From Sphingorhabdus sp. EL138 (GTDB lineage: Bacteria; Pseudomonadota; Alphaproteobacteria; Sphingomonadales; Sphingomonadaceae): DNA of 44,338 nt. How positions within the stretch are numbered: position 1 is the first letter of the stretch; the number at the start of each line of letters is the position of its first letter. The translations under genes were made by a program, and so were the position numbers. The DNA lies in NCBI RefSeq assembly GCF_945882965.1, contig NZ_CAMCWY010000021.1, forward strand, positions 1-44,338, read 5' to 3'. Of the stretch, positions 17,015 through 26,075 are shown in pieces. The notes under the pieces were generated by a model. The model saw only the letters and a program-made list of their open reading frames with translations. It did no database searches and was not told where the DNA came from.

Positions 17015-18295
17015 ATGGCCACTGCCCCGATATTTGAGAGCGATTCGCTGCCCTATGAAGTTAATCAGGCACCGCACCGCTGGGATGTAACCAAAGCTGA
17101 TATTTACCTTGAGGATCGTTGGCATCCTATATTCAAGGAAATGCGAGAAAAGGCCCCGATTAACAAAATCGAAGGCTCCGATTTCGGTACCTATTGGAAT
17201 GTCACCACGCTGAAAGCAATCCAGCATGTTGAGGCATTGCCAGATATGTACTCGTCTTCATTCGAACATGGCGGCATCACGCTGATCGACGACAACGCGC
17301 TTGCCGAACCTATTCCGGAAGATGAAAGAGTCATCATGCCAATGTTCATCGCGATGGACCGGCCCAAGCATACCGAGGAACGCCGCGTCATCGCGCCGGC
17401 ATTTACGCCGGGCGAAATGGACCGCATGTCCGGCGACATCCGCCGCCGCACGGCAGAGTTACTGGATTCGCTACCCGTTGGCCAAACATTCGACTGGGTT
17501 GATTTGGTTTCTATTGAACTGACGACGCAAATGCTTGCCTTGCTGTTTGATTTCCCGTGGGAAGACCGCCGCAAACTGACCGAATGGTCCGATTGGGCCG
17601 GTGACGTCGAATTGTTCCGCACCGAAGAAACCCGCAAAGCGCGGCTCGCTAAAATGTTCGAAATGGGCGCCTATTTCCAGAATCTCTGGAACGAGCGCAA
17701 AAACAAGGGCCAAGCGCCTGATCTGATCAGCCGGATGATCCATTCGCCGATGAAGGACATGGCCCCGTTGGAATATATGGGCAATCTCATCTTGCTCATC
17801 GTAGGCGGTAACGACACGACACGCAATTCCATGTCGGGCTATGCTTATGGCCTACATAGCTTTCAGGATGAACGAGATAAGCTGGAAAAGAACCCCGGCT
17901 TCATCACCAACGCCGTCAGCGAAATTATCCGCTGGCAGACGCCGCTGGCGCATATGCGGCGCACCGCGACGCAGGACCATGACCTGTTCGGAGCGCCAAT
18001 CAAGGCGGGCGACAAGATCGGCATGTGGTATCTGTCTGCCAATCGCGACGAAAGCGTGTTCGAAAATCCGGACAAGCTGATCGTTGACCGCGAAAATGCG
18101 CGGCGGCATTTGGCATTTGGCTATGGCATCCACCGCTGCGTCGGGGCGCGGCTTGCCGAACTGCAAATCCGCATCCTGCTTGAAGAAATGGCCGCGCGCC
18201 GCCTGCGGCCAAACGTCGTTGCAGAACCAGAACGCGTCGCCGGTTGCTTTGTGCATGGCTACCGCAAGATGGATGTGGAGCTGTCGCGTTATTGA
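17015..18295 (+). CDS. Cytochrome P450, CYP153-type terminal hydroxylase
   Basis: 426 residues. The I-helix motif is GGNDTT at 264-269, the K-helix ExxR lies in EIIRWQTPLAHMRRTA, and the heme-binding loop is FGYGIHRCVGARLAE with Cys375 as axial ligand. Several stretches fit the CYP153 family specifically: TTQMLALLFDFPWEDRRKLT, RWQTPLAHMRRTA and MWYLSANRDESVF. Known CYP153 enzymes hydroxylate alkanes, fatty acids or similar chains at the terminal carbon using ferredoxin and ferredoxin reductase. No redox partner genes are adjacent, so electrons must come from partners encoded elsewhere. A strong AGGAG ribosome site precedes the ATG. Confidence 0.92.
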   Translation: MATAPIFESDSLPYEVNQAPHRWDVTKADIYLEDRWHPIFKEMREKAPINKIEGSDFGTYWNVTTLKAIQHVEALPDMYSSSFEHGGITLIDDNALAEPIPEDERVIMPMFIAMDRPKHTEERRVIAPAFTPGEMDRMSGDIRRRTAELLDSLPVGQTFDWVDLVSIELTTQMLALLFDFPWEDRRKLTEWSDWAGDVELFRTEETRKARLAKMFEMGAYFQNLWNERKNKGQAPDLISRMIHSPMKDMAPLEYMGNLILLIVGGNDTTRNSMSGYAYGLHSFQDERDKLEKNPGFITNAVSEIIRWQTPLAHMRRTATQDHDLFGAPIKAGDKIGMWYLSANRDESVFENPDKLIVDRENARRHLAFGYGIHRCVGARLAELQIRILLEEMAARRLRPNVVAEPERVAGCFVHGYRKMDVELSRY

Positions 18296-18355
18296 TATGC
18301 AACTTTTGGGGCCAAAGCAGCGTATATGCTGCCAAGGCTTTTAAAGGAAACTGTC

Positions 18356-18838
18356 ATGCAACTGAGCAAACGCAAACTTCTGTCCTTTTTTAGCGCAGGC
18401 GCGGCTGCGTTCGTCTTGGGCTGTGGCAGGGATGCGACCGCCAAGACGCGCTTTGCCGTTAACTACAGCGATGCCGAGTGGAAGAAACGGCTTTCGCCAG
18501 CAGCATATCGCATATTGCGCCAAGAGGACACCGAGCGTCCCTATAGCAGCGCGCTGAACAGCGAAAAACGCAAGGGCACTTATGTCTGTGCTGGCTGCAA
18601 TAAGCGATTATTCTCGTCGGCGACAAAATTTGAAAGCGGCACTGGCTGGCCAAGCTTTTACACGCCATTGGCAGGCGGGGTTGGCGCAAAAACCGATTAT
18701 AAAATCGGTTTGCCGCGCACAGAAGTGCATTGCGCGCAATGTGGCGGACATCTTGGGCATGTCTTTGATGACGGGCCGAAGCCCACTGGCAAACGCTATT
18801 GCATGAACGGTGCCGCCATGACATTCGTGCCCGGCTGA
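18356..18838 (+). CDS. msrB: Peptide-methionine (R)-S-oxide reductase, exported
   Basis: 160 residues from the ATG at 18356, with AAAGGAAA just upstream. It repairs methionine-R-sulfoxide in proteins. The zinc-binding cysteines lie in CAGCNKRLF and HCAQCGGHLGHVF, the substrate loop is GTGWPSF, and the catalytic Cys is in RYCMNGAAM. Unlike cytosolic MsrB it starts KRKLLSFFSAGAAAFVLGCGRD, a signal with a lipobox-like LGC, so it is probably a periplasmic lipoprotein or is exported via Tat. It follows the P450 gene on the same strand with a 60-bp gap. Confidence 0.92.
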   Translation: MQLSKRKLLSFFSAGAAAFVLGCGRDATAKTRFAVNYSDAEWKKRLSPAAYRILRQEDTERPYSSALNSEKRKGTYVCAGCNKRLFSSATKFESGTGWPSFYTPLAGGVGAKTDYKIGLPRTEVHCAQCGGHLGHVFDDGPKPTGKRYCMNGAAMTFVPG

Positions 18839-18865
18839 TTCAATCGGACGGGCGCGCGATACGCG

Positions 18866-19531
18866 TTACTTTGGCCCTTCAATGCCCGAGAAGTCGAGTT
18901 CAGCGGGCTTTGCTGAGGCATCTGCTTTGCCATGACTTTCGATGATGGCAGCAATTTCCGACGCACGGCCATCCTGCCTGGCATAATCGCGCGCCGAATA
19001 TCCGGCGCGGCTGTCGGTTTTATCCGGGTTGGCCCCTGCCTTTAACAGCGCCCGCACAGCGTCTATATTGCGGAGTTGGACGGCCAGAATAAGCGCCGTT
19101 TCACCTGCGCGATTGCTTTGGTCGACCTGCGCTTTTCTGCGGGTAAGCACGTCTATACCCTCCACATAGCCAAGTTGCGTGGCGAGCATTAATGGGGTCG
19201 TGCCCTTTTTGTCGGCCAAGTTCGGATTGGCGCCCTTTTGCAGTAAATAGCCAAGCCACGCCGAATCGCGGCGCTGGATCACGATATGCAAAGCGGTTTC
19301 GCCAGACGTAATATCGCGCGTATTGACGATGACTGAGCCAGGTTCTGCCAACAACTTCTCGGCGTCTTCACCTTTGCGGTCTTTCACCGCTTTCAGGAAG
19401 TTATAGCTGTCCGAAAACTGCGCCATTGCAGCAGGCGCAATGACACCGCTGGTGACTGGCAAGATGAGTCCAGCCGCTGCAACGAGAAAAAATGTCTTTT
19501 TCAACAGAATCTGTCCCATAATTATGTCCAT
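18866..19531 (-). CDS. Periplasmic ankyrin-repeat protein
   Basis: 221 residues, with an alternative ATG at 19519. The N terminus LLKKTFFLVAAAGLILPVTSG, ending near AMAQ, looks like a cleavable signal peptide. About four ankyrin repeats follow: GETALHIVIQRRDSAWLGYL, GTTPLMLATQLGYVEGIDVL, GETALILAVQLRNIDAVRAL and a weaker SARDYARQDGRASEIAAII. Such repeats bind protein partners; the partner is unknown. It is divergent from the SCO1 gene, with about 45 bp between starts. Confidence 0.85.
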   Translation of the reverse strand: MDIIMGQILLKKTFFLVAAAGLILPVTSGVIAPAAMAQFSDSYNFLKAVKDRKGEDAEKLLAEPGSVIVNTRDITSGETALHIVIQRRDSAWLGYLLQKGANPNLADKKGTTPLMLATQLGYVEGIDVLTRRKAQVDQSNRAGETALILAVQLRNIDAVRALLKAGANPDKTDSRAGYSARDYARQDGRASEIAAIIESHGKADASAKPAELDFSGIEGPK

Positions 19532-19575
19532 TATCCTTGTATCCTCGGCCTTAGCAGACCATGTCTGGCCTCGCT

Positions 19576-20196
19576 ATGAACAAAACATCCCTTTTTGCCG
19601 TATCCGCCCTTCTGCTCTTATCCGCATGCGACTCTGGCCCTGCGCCAATACCGCTGAACGAAGCGCCGCTGGCAGGGGCCACAATCGGTGGTGATTTTCT
19701 GCTGACCGATCAGGATGGCAAGAAGCGTAGCTTTAAGGAATTCGACGGCAAATATCGCATCGTCTATTTCGGATATACCAATTGCCCCGATATCTGCACG
19801 CCCGATATGCAGAACCTCATGGCTGGCCTAAAATCTTTTGAGAAAAAATACCCTGCGCTAGCGGCTAAGATTCAACCGATTTTCATTACCGTTGATCCCG
19901 CACGCGATACGAGCGCGGTGCTGAAACAGTTTGTTGGCGCCTTTCATCCGCGCGCTATCGGTCTGACCGGCACGGATTCAGAAATTGCCGAAGCAGCCAA
20001 GAAATTCGCAATCTATTCCAGCCGAGTCGACGGCAGCTCGCCAGAAAATTACCTGATGAGCCACAGCCAGACGCCCTATTTGATGGGACCAAAAGGTGAG
20101 CCATTGGCGATCATGCCCGCCGATGTCCCCAACACCGACGCCAATGAAGGCGCGCCTGATCTGGTAGAGGCTGAACTTGCCAAATGGGTCCGTTGA
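19576..20196 (+). CDS. SCO1/SenC family copper-binding thioredoxin-fold lipoprotein
   Basis: About 206 residues from the ATG at 19576 (an in-frame ATG at 19561 adds five). MNKTSLFAVSALLLLSAC is a lipoprotein signal with lipobox LSAC. The copper motif CPDIC lies in FGYTNCPDICTPDMQNL, and the conserved His is in MSHSQTPYLMGPKG. SCO proteins deliver copper to the CuA site of cytochrome c oxidase or keep it reduced. The oxidase genes are 23 kb away in this window. The next gene begins one base after its stop. Confidence 0.93.
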   Translation: MNKTSLFAVSALLLLSACDSGPAPIPLNEAPLAGATIGGDFLLTDQDGKKRSFKEFDGKYRIVYFGYTNCPDICTPDMQNLMAGLKSFEKKYPALAAKIQPIFITVDPARDTSAVLKQFVGAFHPRAIGLTGTDSEIAEAAKKFAIYSSRVDGSSPENYLMSHSQTPYLMGPKGEPLAIMPADVPNTDANEGAPDLVEAELAKWVR

Positions 20197-20197
20197 T

Positions 20198-20632
20198 GTG
20201 ACCAAAGTCGCCTTTTGGGAGGCGCCGTTAGACAGGCTTGATCGCGCGCAGTGGGAAGCCTTATGCGACGGGTGCGGCAAATGTTGCCTCAACAAGGTGG
20301 AGGACGAAGATACCGGCCGCATCTATCCCACCAATGTCGCCTGCAAATTGCTTGACCTGCAAACCTGTCAATGTTCCGATTATCGCGGCCGCAGGGCCAT
20401 TGTGCCGGAATGTATTCGGCTCACGCCCAACAAAATCGAGGATTATGTCTGGCTGCCGTCAACATGCGCATATGTGCTGCGTGCGGCAGATAAGCCTTTA
20501 CCAGAATGGCATTATTTGGTCAGCGGAGACCGCCAAACGATACATGATGCTGGCATGTCTGTGAAAAATAGGGCTATATCGGAAGTGCATGCTGGACCGC
20601 TTGAAAACCATATTGTCGAAAAGCCTCTCTGA
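20198..20632 (+). CDS. YcgN-family cysteine-cluster protein (UPF0260)
   Basis: 144 residues from a GTG that begins one base after the SCO1 stop. The family cysteines are present: CDGCGKCCLNK near the N terminus, CKLLDLQTCQCSDY, PECIRL and STCAYVL. This pattern suggests a bound metal or Fe-S cluster; the function of the family is not established. Its last 44 bp overlap the next gene in another frame. Confidence 0.88.
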   Translation: MTKVAFWEAPLDRLDRAQWEALCDGCGKCCLNKVEDEDTGRIYPTNVACKLLDLQTCQCSDYRGRRAIVPECIRLTPNKIEDYVWLPSTCAYVLRAADKPLPEWHYLVSGDRQTIHDAGMSVKNRAISEVHAGPLENHIVEKPL

Positions 20633-21323
20633 TCCCGCTGTGGAAATTGAAGGCGAGCGCGTACCTGTGCGCATCCTGCGGAACAGCCGCGCAAAGCGTA
20701 TTTCCATGCGCGCCGATGCCATCAAACGCGAAATCCGGATTACGATGCCGCATTACACCCCCACCAAACTCGCGCTCGATTTTGTCCACAAGAAGCGGGA
20801 GTGGATTGCCACGCGGCTGAACAGCGTGGCCGAGGCCGCCCCCATCGCCCCAGGCAGCGACATTGCCATCGGAGGGGAAGCTTATCTGATCGAGTGGCGC
20901 GAGGAATGGCCGCGCAGCATCCGTTGTGGTGAGGGCAAATTGCGTCTTGGCGGCCCGGCATCGTCAGTTGAGGCACGCATCCTGCGTTGGTTGAAAGCCG
21001 AAGCGCGCGCCATATTTACCAAGGAAATTGCATCTTATTGCGCCAAGGCAAATGCGCCGGTCCCGCGCCTGTCGCTTGGCGATCCACGGAGCCGTTGGGG
21101 CAGTTGCTCAAGCCATGGCACTATTTCGCTGAGCTGGCGGTTGATCATGGCCCCTGTCTATGTGCGCCGCTCCGTCATCGCGCATGAGGTCGCGCACATC
21201 CGCCATATGAACCATAGCGCCGATTTTTATGCGTGGCTCGACACCTTGTATGAAGGCAACCGCAAGGCAGCTGACCAATGGCTCAAAATGCATGGGACCG
21301 GGTTACAGCGCGTGGGCAGATAG
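20589..21323 (+). CDS. YgjP/SprT-like zinc metallopeptidase family protein (DUF45)
   Basis: 244 residues. The C-terminal half carries the zinc-binding HEVAH (SVIAHEVAHIRHMNHSADFY) with a third His downstream, and the family motif PRLSLGDPRSRWGSCSSHGTISLSWRL. The N-terminal part (VPVRILRNSRAKRISMRADAI) matches the YgjP/M48-like family. It is probably a soluble metalloprotease, substrate unknown. The start lies 44 bp inside the YcgN gene, so translation is probably coupled. Confidence 0.9.
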   Translation: MLDRLKTILSKSLSDPAVEIEGERVPVRILRNSRAKRISMRADAIKREIRITMPHYTPTKLALDFVHKKREWIATRLNSVAEAAPIAPGSDIAIGGEAYLIEWREEWPRSIRCGEGKLRLGGPASSVEARILRWLKAEARAIFTKEIASYCAKANAPVPRLSLGDPRSRWGSCSSHGTISLSWRLIMAPVYVRRSVIAHEVAHIRHMNHSADFYAWLDTLYEGNRKAADQWLKMHGTGLQRVGR

Positions 21324-21334
21324 GAGAAAAGCCA

Positions 21335-21517
21335 GTGCTGGAAATGCGTGAATCCTGCGAACGATGCAAAACACCCTTCCCGATGGACAGCATAGACGCC
21401 ATGATCTGCCGCTATGAATGCACCTTTTGCGAACCATGTGTGTCCGGTCCGCTCAACGGTCATTGCCCCAATTGCGGTGGCAATCTCCAGCCACGGCCGA
21501 AACGCGTTCAAAAATAG
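21335..21517 (+). CDS. DUF1272 zinc-ribbon-like small protein
   Basis: 60 residues from a GTG at 21335, preceded by AGGAG about 8 bases upstream; an ATG at 21344 is an alternative. Eight cysteines are arranged in pairs: CERCK, a lone Cys in MICRYECTFCEPC, and CPNCGG. This is the DUF1272 pattern and suggests zinc binding. Function unknown. It lies directly after the YgjP-like gene. Confidence 0.85.
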   Translation: MLEMRESCERCKTPFPMDSIDAMICRYECTFCEPCVSGPLNGHCPNCGGNLQPRPKRVQK

Positions 21518-21523
21518 TCCGCT

Positions 21524-22129
21524 TCAACCCTTAATACCGCTTCCCAGCGCGCCATATTTTTGTTCAAAACCGGCAACGTCCCCTGCCGCAAGCAATTGGG
21601 CTTGGTCGATCCAGTTGTCCCGTGTAATCCGGCCAGCAAAGGCACCGAGCTTGGCATCTATGTCCGCCACGTCGGCAGCGGTCCAGTTGGCGACCTGCGC
21701 AAAGCTGGTTACGCCAAGACCCTTGAGCAAATTGTTGACCTTGGGCCCCAAGCCCTTGATCAGTTCAAGATTGTCAGGGATTGATGAAGGTGAAGTAGGC
21801 TTTGCCGCCTTGGCCTTTGGCGCTTTTTCGGCTTTTGCCTTTTCAGCAACGGGCTTAGTCACAGCTTTTGGCGCAGCGGTTTTGGGCGTGGCTGCTTTTT
21901 TCGGTGCAGCGGCCTTCAACGGTGCCTTAGCTTTGGCCGTCTTCGCCGCTGGCACAGCGGCCTGAACAACCGGTGCGACTGGCGGTGCAGGTAAAGCCGC
22001 AGGCGGCGACGTTATGTCCTTAGGCGCGCTGTCCGTTTTCTTCTGCGCGCCGTTCCGCGCAAGCAGCCGCCACAATAATATGGCAATGATCAGAACTGCA
22101 CCGATGATGATGATTAGATAGTCGGACAA
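21524..22129 (-). CDS. Membrane-anchored protein with Ala/Lys/Pro-rich linker and helix-hairpin-helix domain
   Basis: 201 residues. The N-terminal anchor is YLIIIIGAVLIIAILLWRLL (4-23). A low-complexity linker rich in Ala, Lys and Pro (35-125) resembles histone-H1-like tails and could bind nucleic acid or span the cytoplasm. The C-terminal domain begins DNLELIKGLGPKVNNLLKGLG and continues VTSFAQVANWTAADVADID and GRITRDNWIDQAQLLA, a helix-hairpin-helix type seen in many alphaproteobacterial proteins of unknown function. It is convergent with the DUF1272 gene, only 6 bp apart. Confidence 0.8.
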   Translation of the reverse strand: MSDYLIIIIGAVLIIAILLWRLLARNGAQKKTDSAPKDITSPPAALPAPPVAPVVQAAVPAAKTAKAKAPLKAAAPKKAATPKTAAPKAVTKPVAEKAKAEKAPKAKAAKPTSPSSIPDNLELIKGLGPKVNNLLKGLGVTSFAQVANWTAADVADIDAKLGAFAGRITRDNWIDQAQLLAAGDVAGFEQKYGALGSGIKG

Positions 22130-22169
22130 TATATTCCTCCCCGAAAGCCCAAAAAAATAGCTCGTTCAA

Positions 22170-23486
22170 TTACGCAATAATAGGAACGCGTGAAACCAAT
22201 AATCCGTTAATCCGTGCCGGATGCCCCTCGCGCGCCACTTCGCGCCAGCCAATGTCTCTGCGGCAGAAACCGCCTGGAAAATCGATGCTGTCGACTGCGG
22301 CATAGGCAACGGCTTGCGCGTGCGTAACCGTATCGCCGGTTGCAGTAACGTTGAGCACGCGACCACCGCTGGCGACCAATTGGCCGCCGACTTGCGCCGT
22401 GCCCGCATGGAATATCTTGGCATCCGTCGCATCCGCAAGGTGGATGACACCGCCTTTTTCCGGCAAAGCGGGATAGCCATTTGCCGCTATGACAATTGTT
22501 AAGGCCGCTTGGCGCGAAAATGCCGGAGCCTCAGCTTGCGCCAAAGTTCCTGTCGCAACCGCCAGCATCAATGCCGCCAGATCGCCGTCAAAACGGGTCA
22601 TCAATACCTGGCATTCAGGATCACCAAAACGGGCATTATATTCAATAAGCTTTGGCCCCTGCGCGGTGAGCATCAGCCCTGCAAACAGGACACCGGAATA
22701 GGGCATGTCGTTCGCCGCCATATAAGCGACCGTCGGCCGAATGATCCGATCCATGACCTGCGCTTGCAGTGCATCGGTCAGCACAAAGGCAGGGGAATAA
22801 GCCCCCATGCCACCTGTATTCGGGCCCATATCGCCATCGCCGACGCGCTTATGGTCCTGCGCGGAGCCAAAAGCGACAACATCATGGCCATCAGTCAACG
22901 CGAAAAAGCTCGCTTCTTCGCCCGTCATAAATTCTTCGATCACGACAGATGCACCAGCATCCCCAAAGCCGCCGCCGAACATATCGTCGATCGCGGCCTC
23001 CGCCTCCGCCCTTGTTTCGGCGATAATCACGCCTTTACCCGCCGCAAGACCGTCCGCTTTAATCACATAAGGGGCATCGAACGCTTCCAGCCCAGCCAGC
23101 GCGGATGCCTTGCTATCGTGGCGCGCATAGCCAGCGGTCGGAATACCGGCGGTGGCGCACATGTCCTTGGTAAAGCCCTTTGACCCTTCCAACTGCGCGG
23201 CTTTTTGATTGGGGCCAAAGACTGGAATGCCTGCATCGCGCAAGCTGTCGCCCAAGCCGCTTACCAACGGTGCTTCGGGTCCAACCACGACCAGACCGAT
23301 ATCATGGCGCGCGCAAAAAGCGATGACCGCGGCGTGATCGGCGCTATTGAGATCGACCAATTCTGCCTCTTGCGCGATCCCGGGATTGCCCGGCGCGGCA
23401 AAGAGTGTATCGCAATTTGGCGATTGCGCGAGCTTCCACGCCAGCGCATGTTCGCGACCGCCCGAACCGATGAGCAAGATATTCAT
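22170..23486 (-). CDS. purD: Phosphoribosylamine-glycine ligase (GAR synthetase)
   Basis: 438 residues from the ATG at 23486, which gives the canonical [19 protein letters not shown]. It joins glycine to phosphoribosylamine in purine synthesis. The ATP-grasp domain is seen in [53 protein letters not shown] and [17 protein letters not shown]. An in-frame upstream extension to 23609 is rejected because it lacks family similarity and covers the start of xseA. The start codon overlaps that of xseA on the other strand. Confidence 0.97.
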   Translation of the reverse strand: MNILLIGSGGREHALAWKLAQSPNCDTLFAAPGNPGIAQEAELVDLNSADHAAVIAFCARHDIGLVVVGPEAPLVSGLGDSLRDAGIPVFGPNQKAAQLEGSKGFTKDMCATAGIPTAGYARHDSKASALAGLEAFDAPYVIKADGLAAGKGVIIAETRAEAEAAIDDMFGGGFGDAGASVVIEEFMTGEEASFFALTDGHDVVAFGSAQDHKRVGDGDMGPNTGGMGAYSPAFVLTDALQAQVMDRIIRPTVAYMAANDMPYSGVLFAGLMLTAQGPKLIEYNARFGDPECQVLMTRFDGDLAALMLAVATGTLAQAEAPAFSRQAALTIVIAANGYPALPEKGGVIHLADATDAKIFHAGTAQVGGQLVASGGRVLNVTATGDTVTHAQAVAYAAVDSIDFPGGFCRRDIGWREVAREGHPARINGLLVSRVPIIA

Positions 23487-24894
23487 GTCCGCAAATGACC
23501 CCTTTGAAACTGCCGACCCGCAAGTCGCTCGCCTGTTAGCCGAGGAGCGGCCCGGCGACAATGCCCAGGCGATGAGCGTGTCGGAACTGTCGCTTGCCCT
23601 GAAACGCACCGTTGAGGATCGTTTCGGCCATGTCCGCGTGCGCGGGGAGATTTCAGGGTATAAGCGCGCGGCGTCGGGGCATATCTATTTCAGCCTGAAA
23701 GATGATAACGCACGGCTCGACGCCGTGATGTGGAAAGGCGGCGCGGCCCGCCTGCCCTTCACGCCGGAGGATGGGCTTGAGGTTGTCGCCACGGGCAAGC
23801 TCACCACTTATGCGGGGCGCTCCAATTATCAGATCGTCGTCGATAGCCTTGAGGTGGCCGGCGAAGGCGCAATGATGCTGTTGTTTGAAAAGCTGAAAGC
23901 GCGCCTAACCGCAGAAGGGCTGTTTGCGCCCGAACGTAAGAAGAAACTGCCGGCGCTGCCCCGCGTTATCGGTGTGGTTACATCGCCCACAGGCGCAGTC
24001 ATCCGCGACATTTTACACCGGCTGGCCGACCGCTTCCCAACGCATGTCATCATCTGGCCTGTATTGGTGCAAGGCGAAGGATCAGCGGCGCAAATATCGC
24101 GGGCGGTGAACGGATTTTCCGCGATGCCGGAAGATTGCCCGGCCACGCGCCCCGACCTTGTGATTGTCGCGCGCGGCGGCGGATCCATTGAGGATCTATG
24201 GGCGTTTAACGATGAAGCCGTGGTCCGCGCCGTCGCCAATTGTACGATCCCGATTATCTCGGCAGTCGGGCATGAAACCGACACCACCTTGTGCGACTTC
24301 GCAGCGGATTTGCGCGCGCCAACGCCGACCGCTGCTGCAGAAATAGCCGTACCTGTGCGGAGCGACCTTTTGCAACGCGTCGGCCAGTTAGGCCTGCGCA
24401 TGGCAAACAGTGTGCGCAAGCGTGTGGACCTGGCGGCGGAACGGCTTGAGGCGCAACGCCGTCTGATGCCGCGCCTGTCCGACCTTGCCGCGCCGCACCA
24501 GTTGCGCACCGATGATCTTGCCGAACGCCTGCGCCAGTCGCTGCGCACGCGCGTTGGCAAGGCGGAGATCGCCTATTCCGGGCCAGCGATGATGCTACAC
24601 CCGCGCCTATTGACCCGCCGTGTAGACCAAGGGCAGCAACGGCTGGATGCGCTTACCCGGCTTGCCGTCAGCCTGCATCCCGAAGCTCCGCTGAAGCGTG
24701 GTTTTGCCCGCGTGACGGATGCGGACGGCAAAACTATTATGTCGCGGGCTGCAGCATTAAAGGCGGGCGATGTGACCCTGCGGTTTGTCGATGGCGAAGT
24801 CGGCAGCGTCGTCCACGGCTCTGATGCCCAGCGAACCTCAACGCCCAAACCCAACACACCGACAGTTAATCAAGGCAATCTGTTCGACGGCTAA
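23485..24894 (+). CDS. xseA: Exodeoxyribonuclease VII large subunit
   Basis: 469 residues from the ATG at 23485, within the usual range for the family. With XseB it forms the single-strand-specific exonuclease VII. The N-terminal OB-fold domain is clear ([39 protein letters not shown]). The catalytic domain follows ([72 protein letters not shown]), then a long helical region and a short C-terminal domain. Its ATG overlaps the purD start codon in the tetranucleotide CATG, so no intergenic DNA exists between them. Confidence 0.96.
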   Translation: MSANDPFETADPQVARLLAEERPGDNAQAMSVSELSLALKRTVEDRFGHVRVRGEISGYKRAASGHIYFSLKDDNARLDAVMWKGGAARLPFTPEDGLEVVATGKLTTYAGRSNYQIVVDSLEVAGEGAMMLLFEKLKARLTAEGLFAPERKKKLPALPRVIGVVTSPTGAVIRDILHRLADRFPTHVIIWPVLVQGEGSAAQISRAVNGFSAMPEDCPATRPDLVIVARGGGSIEDLWAFNDEAVVRAVANCTIPIISAVGHETDTTLCDFAADLRAPTPTAAAEIAVPVRSDLLQRVGQLGLRMANSVRKRVDLAAERLEAQRRLMPRLSDLAAPHQLRTDDLAERLRQSLRTRVGKAEIAYSGPAMMLHPRLLTRRVDQGQQRLDALTRLAVSLHPEAPLKRGFARVTDADGKTIMSRAAALKAGDVTLRFVDGEVGSVVHGSDAQRTSTPKPNTPTVNQGNLFDG

Positions 24895-24938
24895 AGCGAC
24901 GCATTGCCCATTGCGCGTCGATGCGCCATAATGCAGAT

Positions 24939-25142
24939 ATGCTGATGTCTTCCAAAAACAAAGTCGCCCGCCTGCATTATATGGCCAATAGCTTCCGTGT
25001 ACTGACCGCAGGCGACCATGTCGTGTGCGCGGTGACCGGACAGGCGGTTGCGTTGGAAGATCTGCGTTACTGGAGCGTCGTCAAGCAGGAGCCTTACGTG
25101 AGCGCAGAGGCATCCACCCGCGCGGCATTGGCCAAGGGCTGA
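24939..25142 (+). CDS. DUF2093 small protein
   Basis: 67 residues from ATG 24939 (MLMSSKNKVARLHYM); a second in-frame ATG at 24921 is less likely. The sequence GDHVVCAVTGQAVALEDLRYWSVVKQEPYVSA fits the DUF2093 family, which is confined to alphaproteobacteria and has no known function. It lies 44 bp after xseA and ends 4 bp before the M23 peptidase gene, so the three may be cotranscribed. Confidence 0.88.
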   Translation: MLMSSKNKVARLHYMANSFRVLTAGDHVVCAVTGQAVALEDLRYWSVVKQEPYVSAEASTRAALAKG

Positions 25143-25146
25143 ACGG

Positions 25147-26013
25147 TTGGCGGGCAACATCCGCGTTTTGCGCGCAACCATCACGATTTTCATCGGCCTT
25201 GCCTTTGCGGCATCGCAACTGTCCGCGCAACCGCAGGCGCAATCCCAAATGACCCCAGCCGACTTCTGGATGTCCGGCACTGCCGTGCAAGGCGGCCTTG
25301 TCATCGGTCGCGCGCCCAAGGGGGCACGCGGCGTATTTTTAGACGACGCGGCGATAGAGCTTAGTCCGGACGGGTTCTTCCTAATCGGTTTTGACCGTGA
25401 TGCACCGATCCAGGCAAGGCTGGCCGCTATGCTCGCGGATGGGAGCAAGATGGAGCGCAATATCGCTGTCGCTCCAGGCAATTGGCGCATCGAAAATGTT
25501 GCCGCGAACATCACCGGCGGCGCGAAAAGCTCCGCTGAATTTCAGGCGCGGCGCAGCGCAGAGCTTGCGCAGGTTGCAGCAGCCCGCAGCGTCCGCAGCG
25601 ATAGTGAGGGCTGGCGGCAGACATTTATCCGCCCCGTATCGGGCCGCATATCGGGGCTATTTGGCGCGCAGCGTATCTATAACGGCACGCCGGGCAGCTA
25701 TCATAATGGCATGGACATTGCCGCCCCCCAAGGTCTGGATTTCGTCACACCAGCCGACGGCGTGGTCACCCTTGCCGCCAATGATGCCTTCACTTTGGAG
25801 GGCCATTTACTGATGATTGACCATGGCATGGGTTTGAACAGTGCATTTTTGCACGCATCGGAATTGCTGGTCAAAGAAGGCGACCTGGTGCGGCAAGGCC
25901 AAGTTATTGGCCGCGTCGGTGCCACAGGTAGGGCCAGCGGGCCGCATTTACACTGGGGCATGAAATGGAACAGCGCCCGGATTGATCCGAATTTATTGTT
26001 GCCATCCAATTGA
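25147..26013 (+). CDS. M23-family metallopeptidase (LytM domain), exported
   Basis: 288 residues from a TTG start; no ATG or GTG lies closer. The N terminus (ATITIFIGLAFAASQLSAQ) is a signal peptide. A beta-rich N-terminal domain precedes the LytM domain at about 170-285. Zinc ligands are visible: His and Asp in SYHNGMDIAAP and the HxH in GPHLHWGMKW. These enzymes cut peptidoglycan cross-links or act as activators of cell-wall amidases. It probably acts in the periplasm on the cell wall. Confidence 0.92.
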   Translation: MAGNIRVLRATITIFIGLAFAASQLSAQPQAQSQMTPADFWMSGTAVQGGLVIGRAPKGARGVFLDDAAIELSPDGFFLIGFDRDAPIQARLAAMLADGSKMERNIAVAPGNWRIENVAANITGGAKSSAEFQARRSAELAQVAAARSVRSDSEGWRQTFIRPVSGRISGLFGAQRIYNGTPGSYHNGMDIAAPQGLDFVTPADGVVTLAANDAFTLEGHLLMIDHGMGLNSAFLHASELLVKEGDLVRQGQVIGRVGATGRASGPHLHWGMKWNSARIDPNLLLPSN

Positions 26014-26047
26014 CGCAGGTTGATCAGCGGATCGGGAAACAAAAGAA

Positions 26048-26075
26048 AACACCCCGGCGTTCAAGCCGGGGTGTT
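26048..26075 (-). terminator. Intrinsic terminator, strongest in the minus direction
   Basis: A perfect 11-bp GC-rich stem AACACCCCGGC / GCCGGGGTGTT (26048-26058 with 26065-26075) closes a 6-base loop. In the minus direction it is followed by TTTTCTTTTG, a good T-tract, so it should end transcripts coming from the response-regulator and cytochrome c genes. In the plus direction there is no T-tract, but the stem may also stop transcripts from the M23 gene. Confidence 0.8.

Noticed and set aside
18317-18345. Possible terminator after the P450 gene (GCAGC/GCTGC stem followed by CTTTT)
   Set aside because: The stem is only 5 bp and it lies too close to the msrB ribosome site to be convincing.
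22509-23183. Long antisense reading frame inside purD
   Set aside because: GC-rich coding DNA commonly gives such shadow frames; it shows no recognisable domain or ribosome site.
23487-23609. In-frame N-terminal extension of purD by 41 residues
   Set aside because: The extension is not PurD-like and covers the start of xseA; the canonical [17 protein letters not shown] start is at 23486.
23829-24560. Antisense reading frame inside xseA
   Set aside because: Arg/Ser-rich composition typical of a shadow frame; xseA is unambiguous on the other strand.
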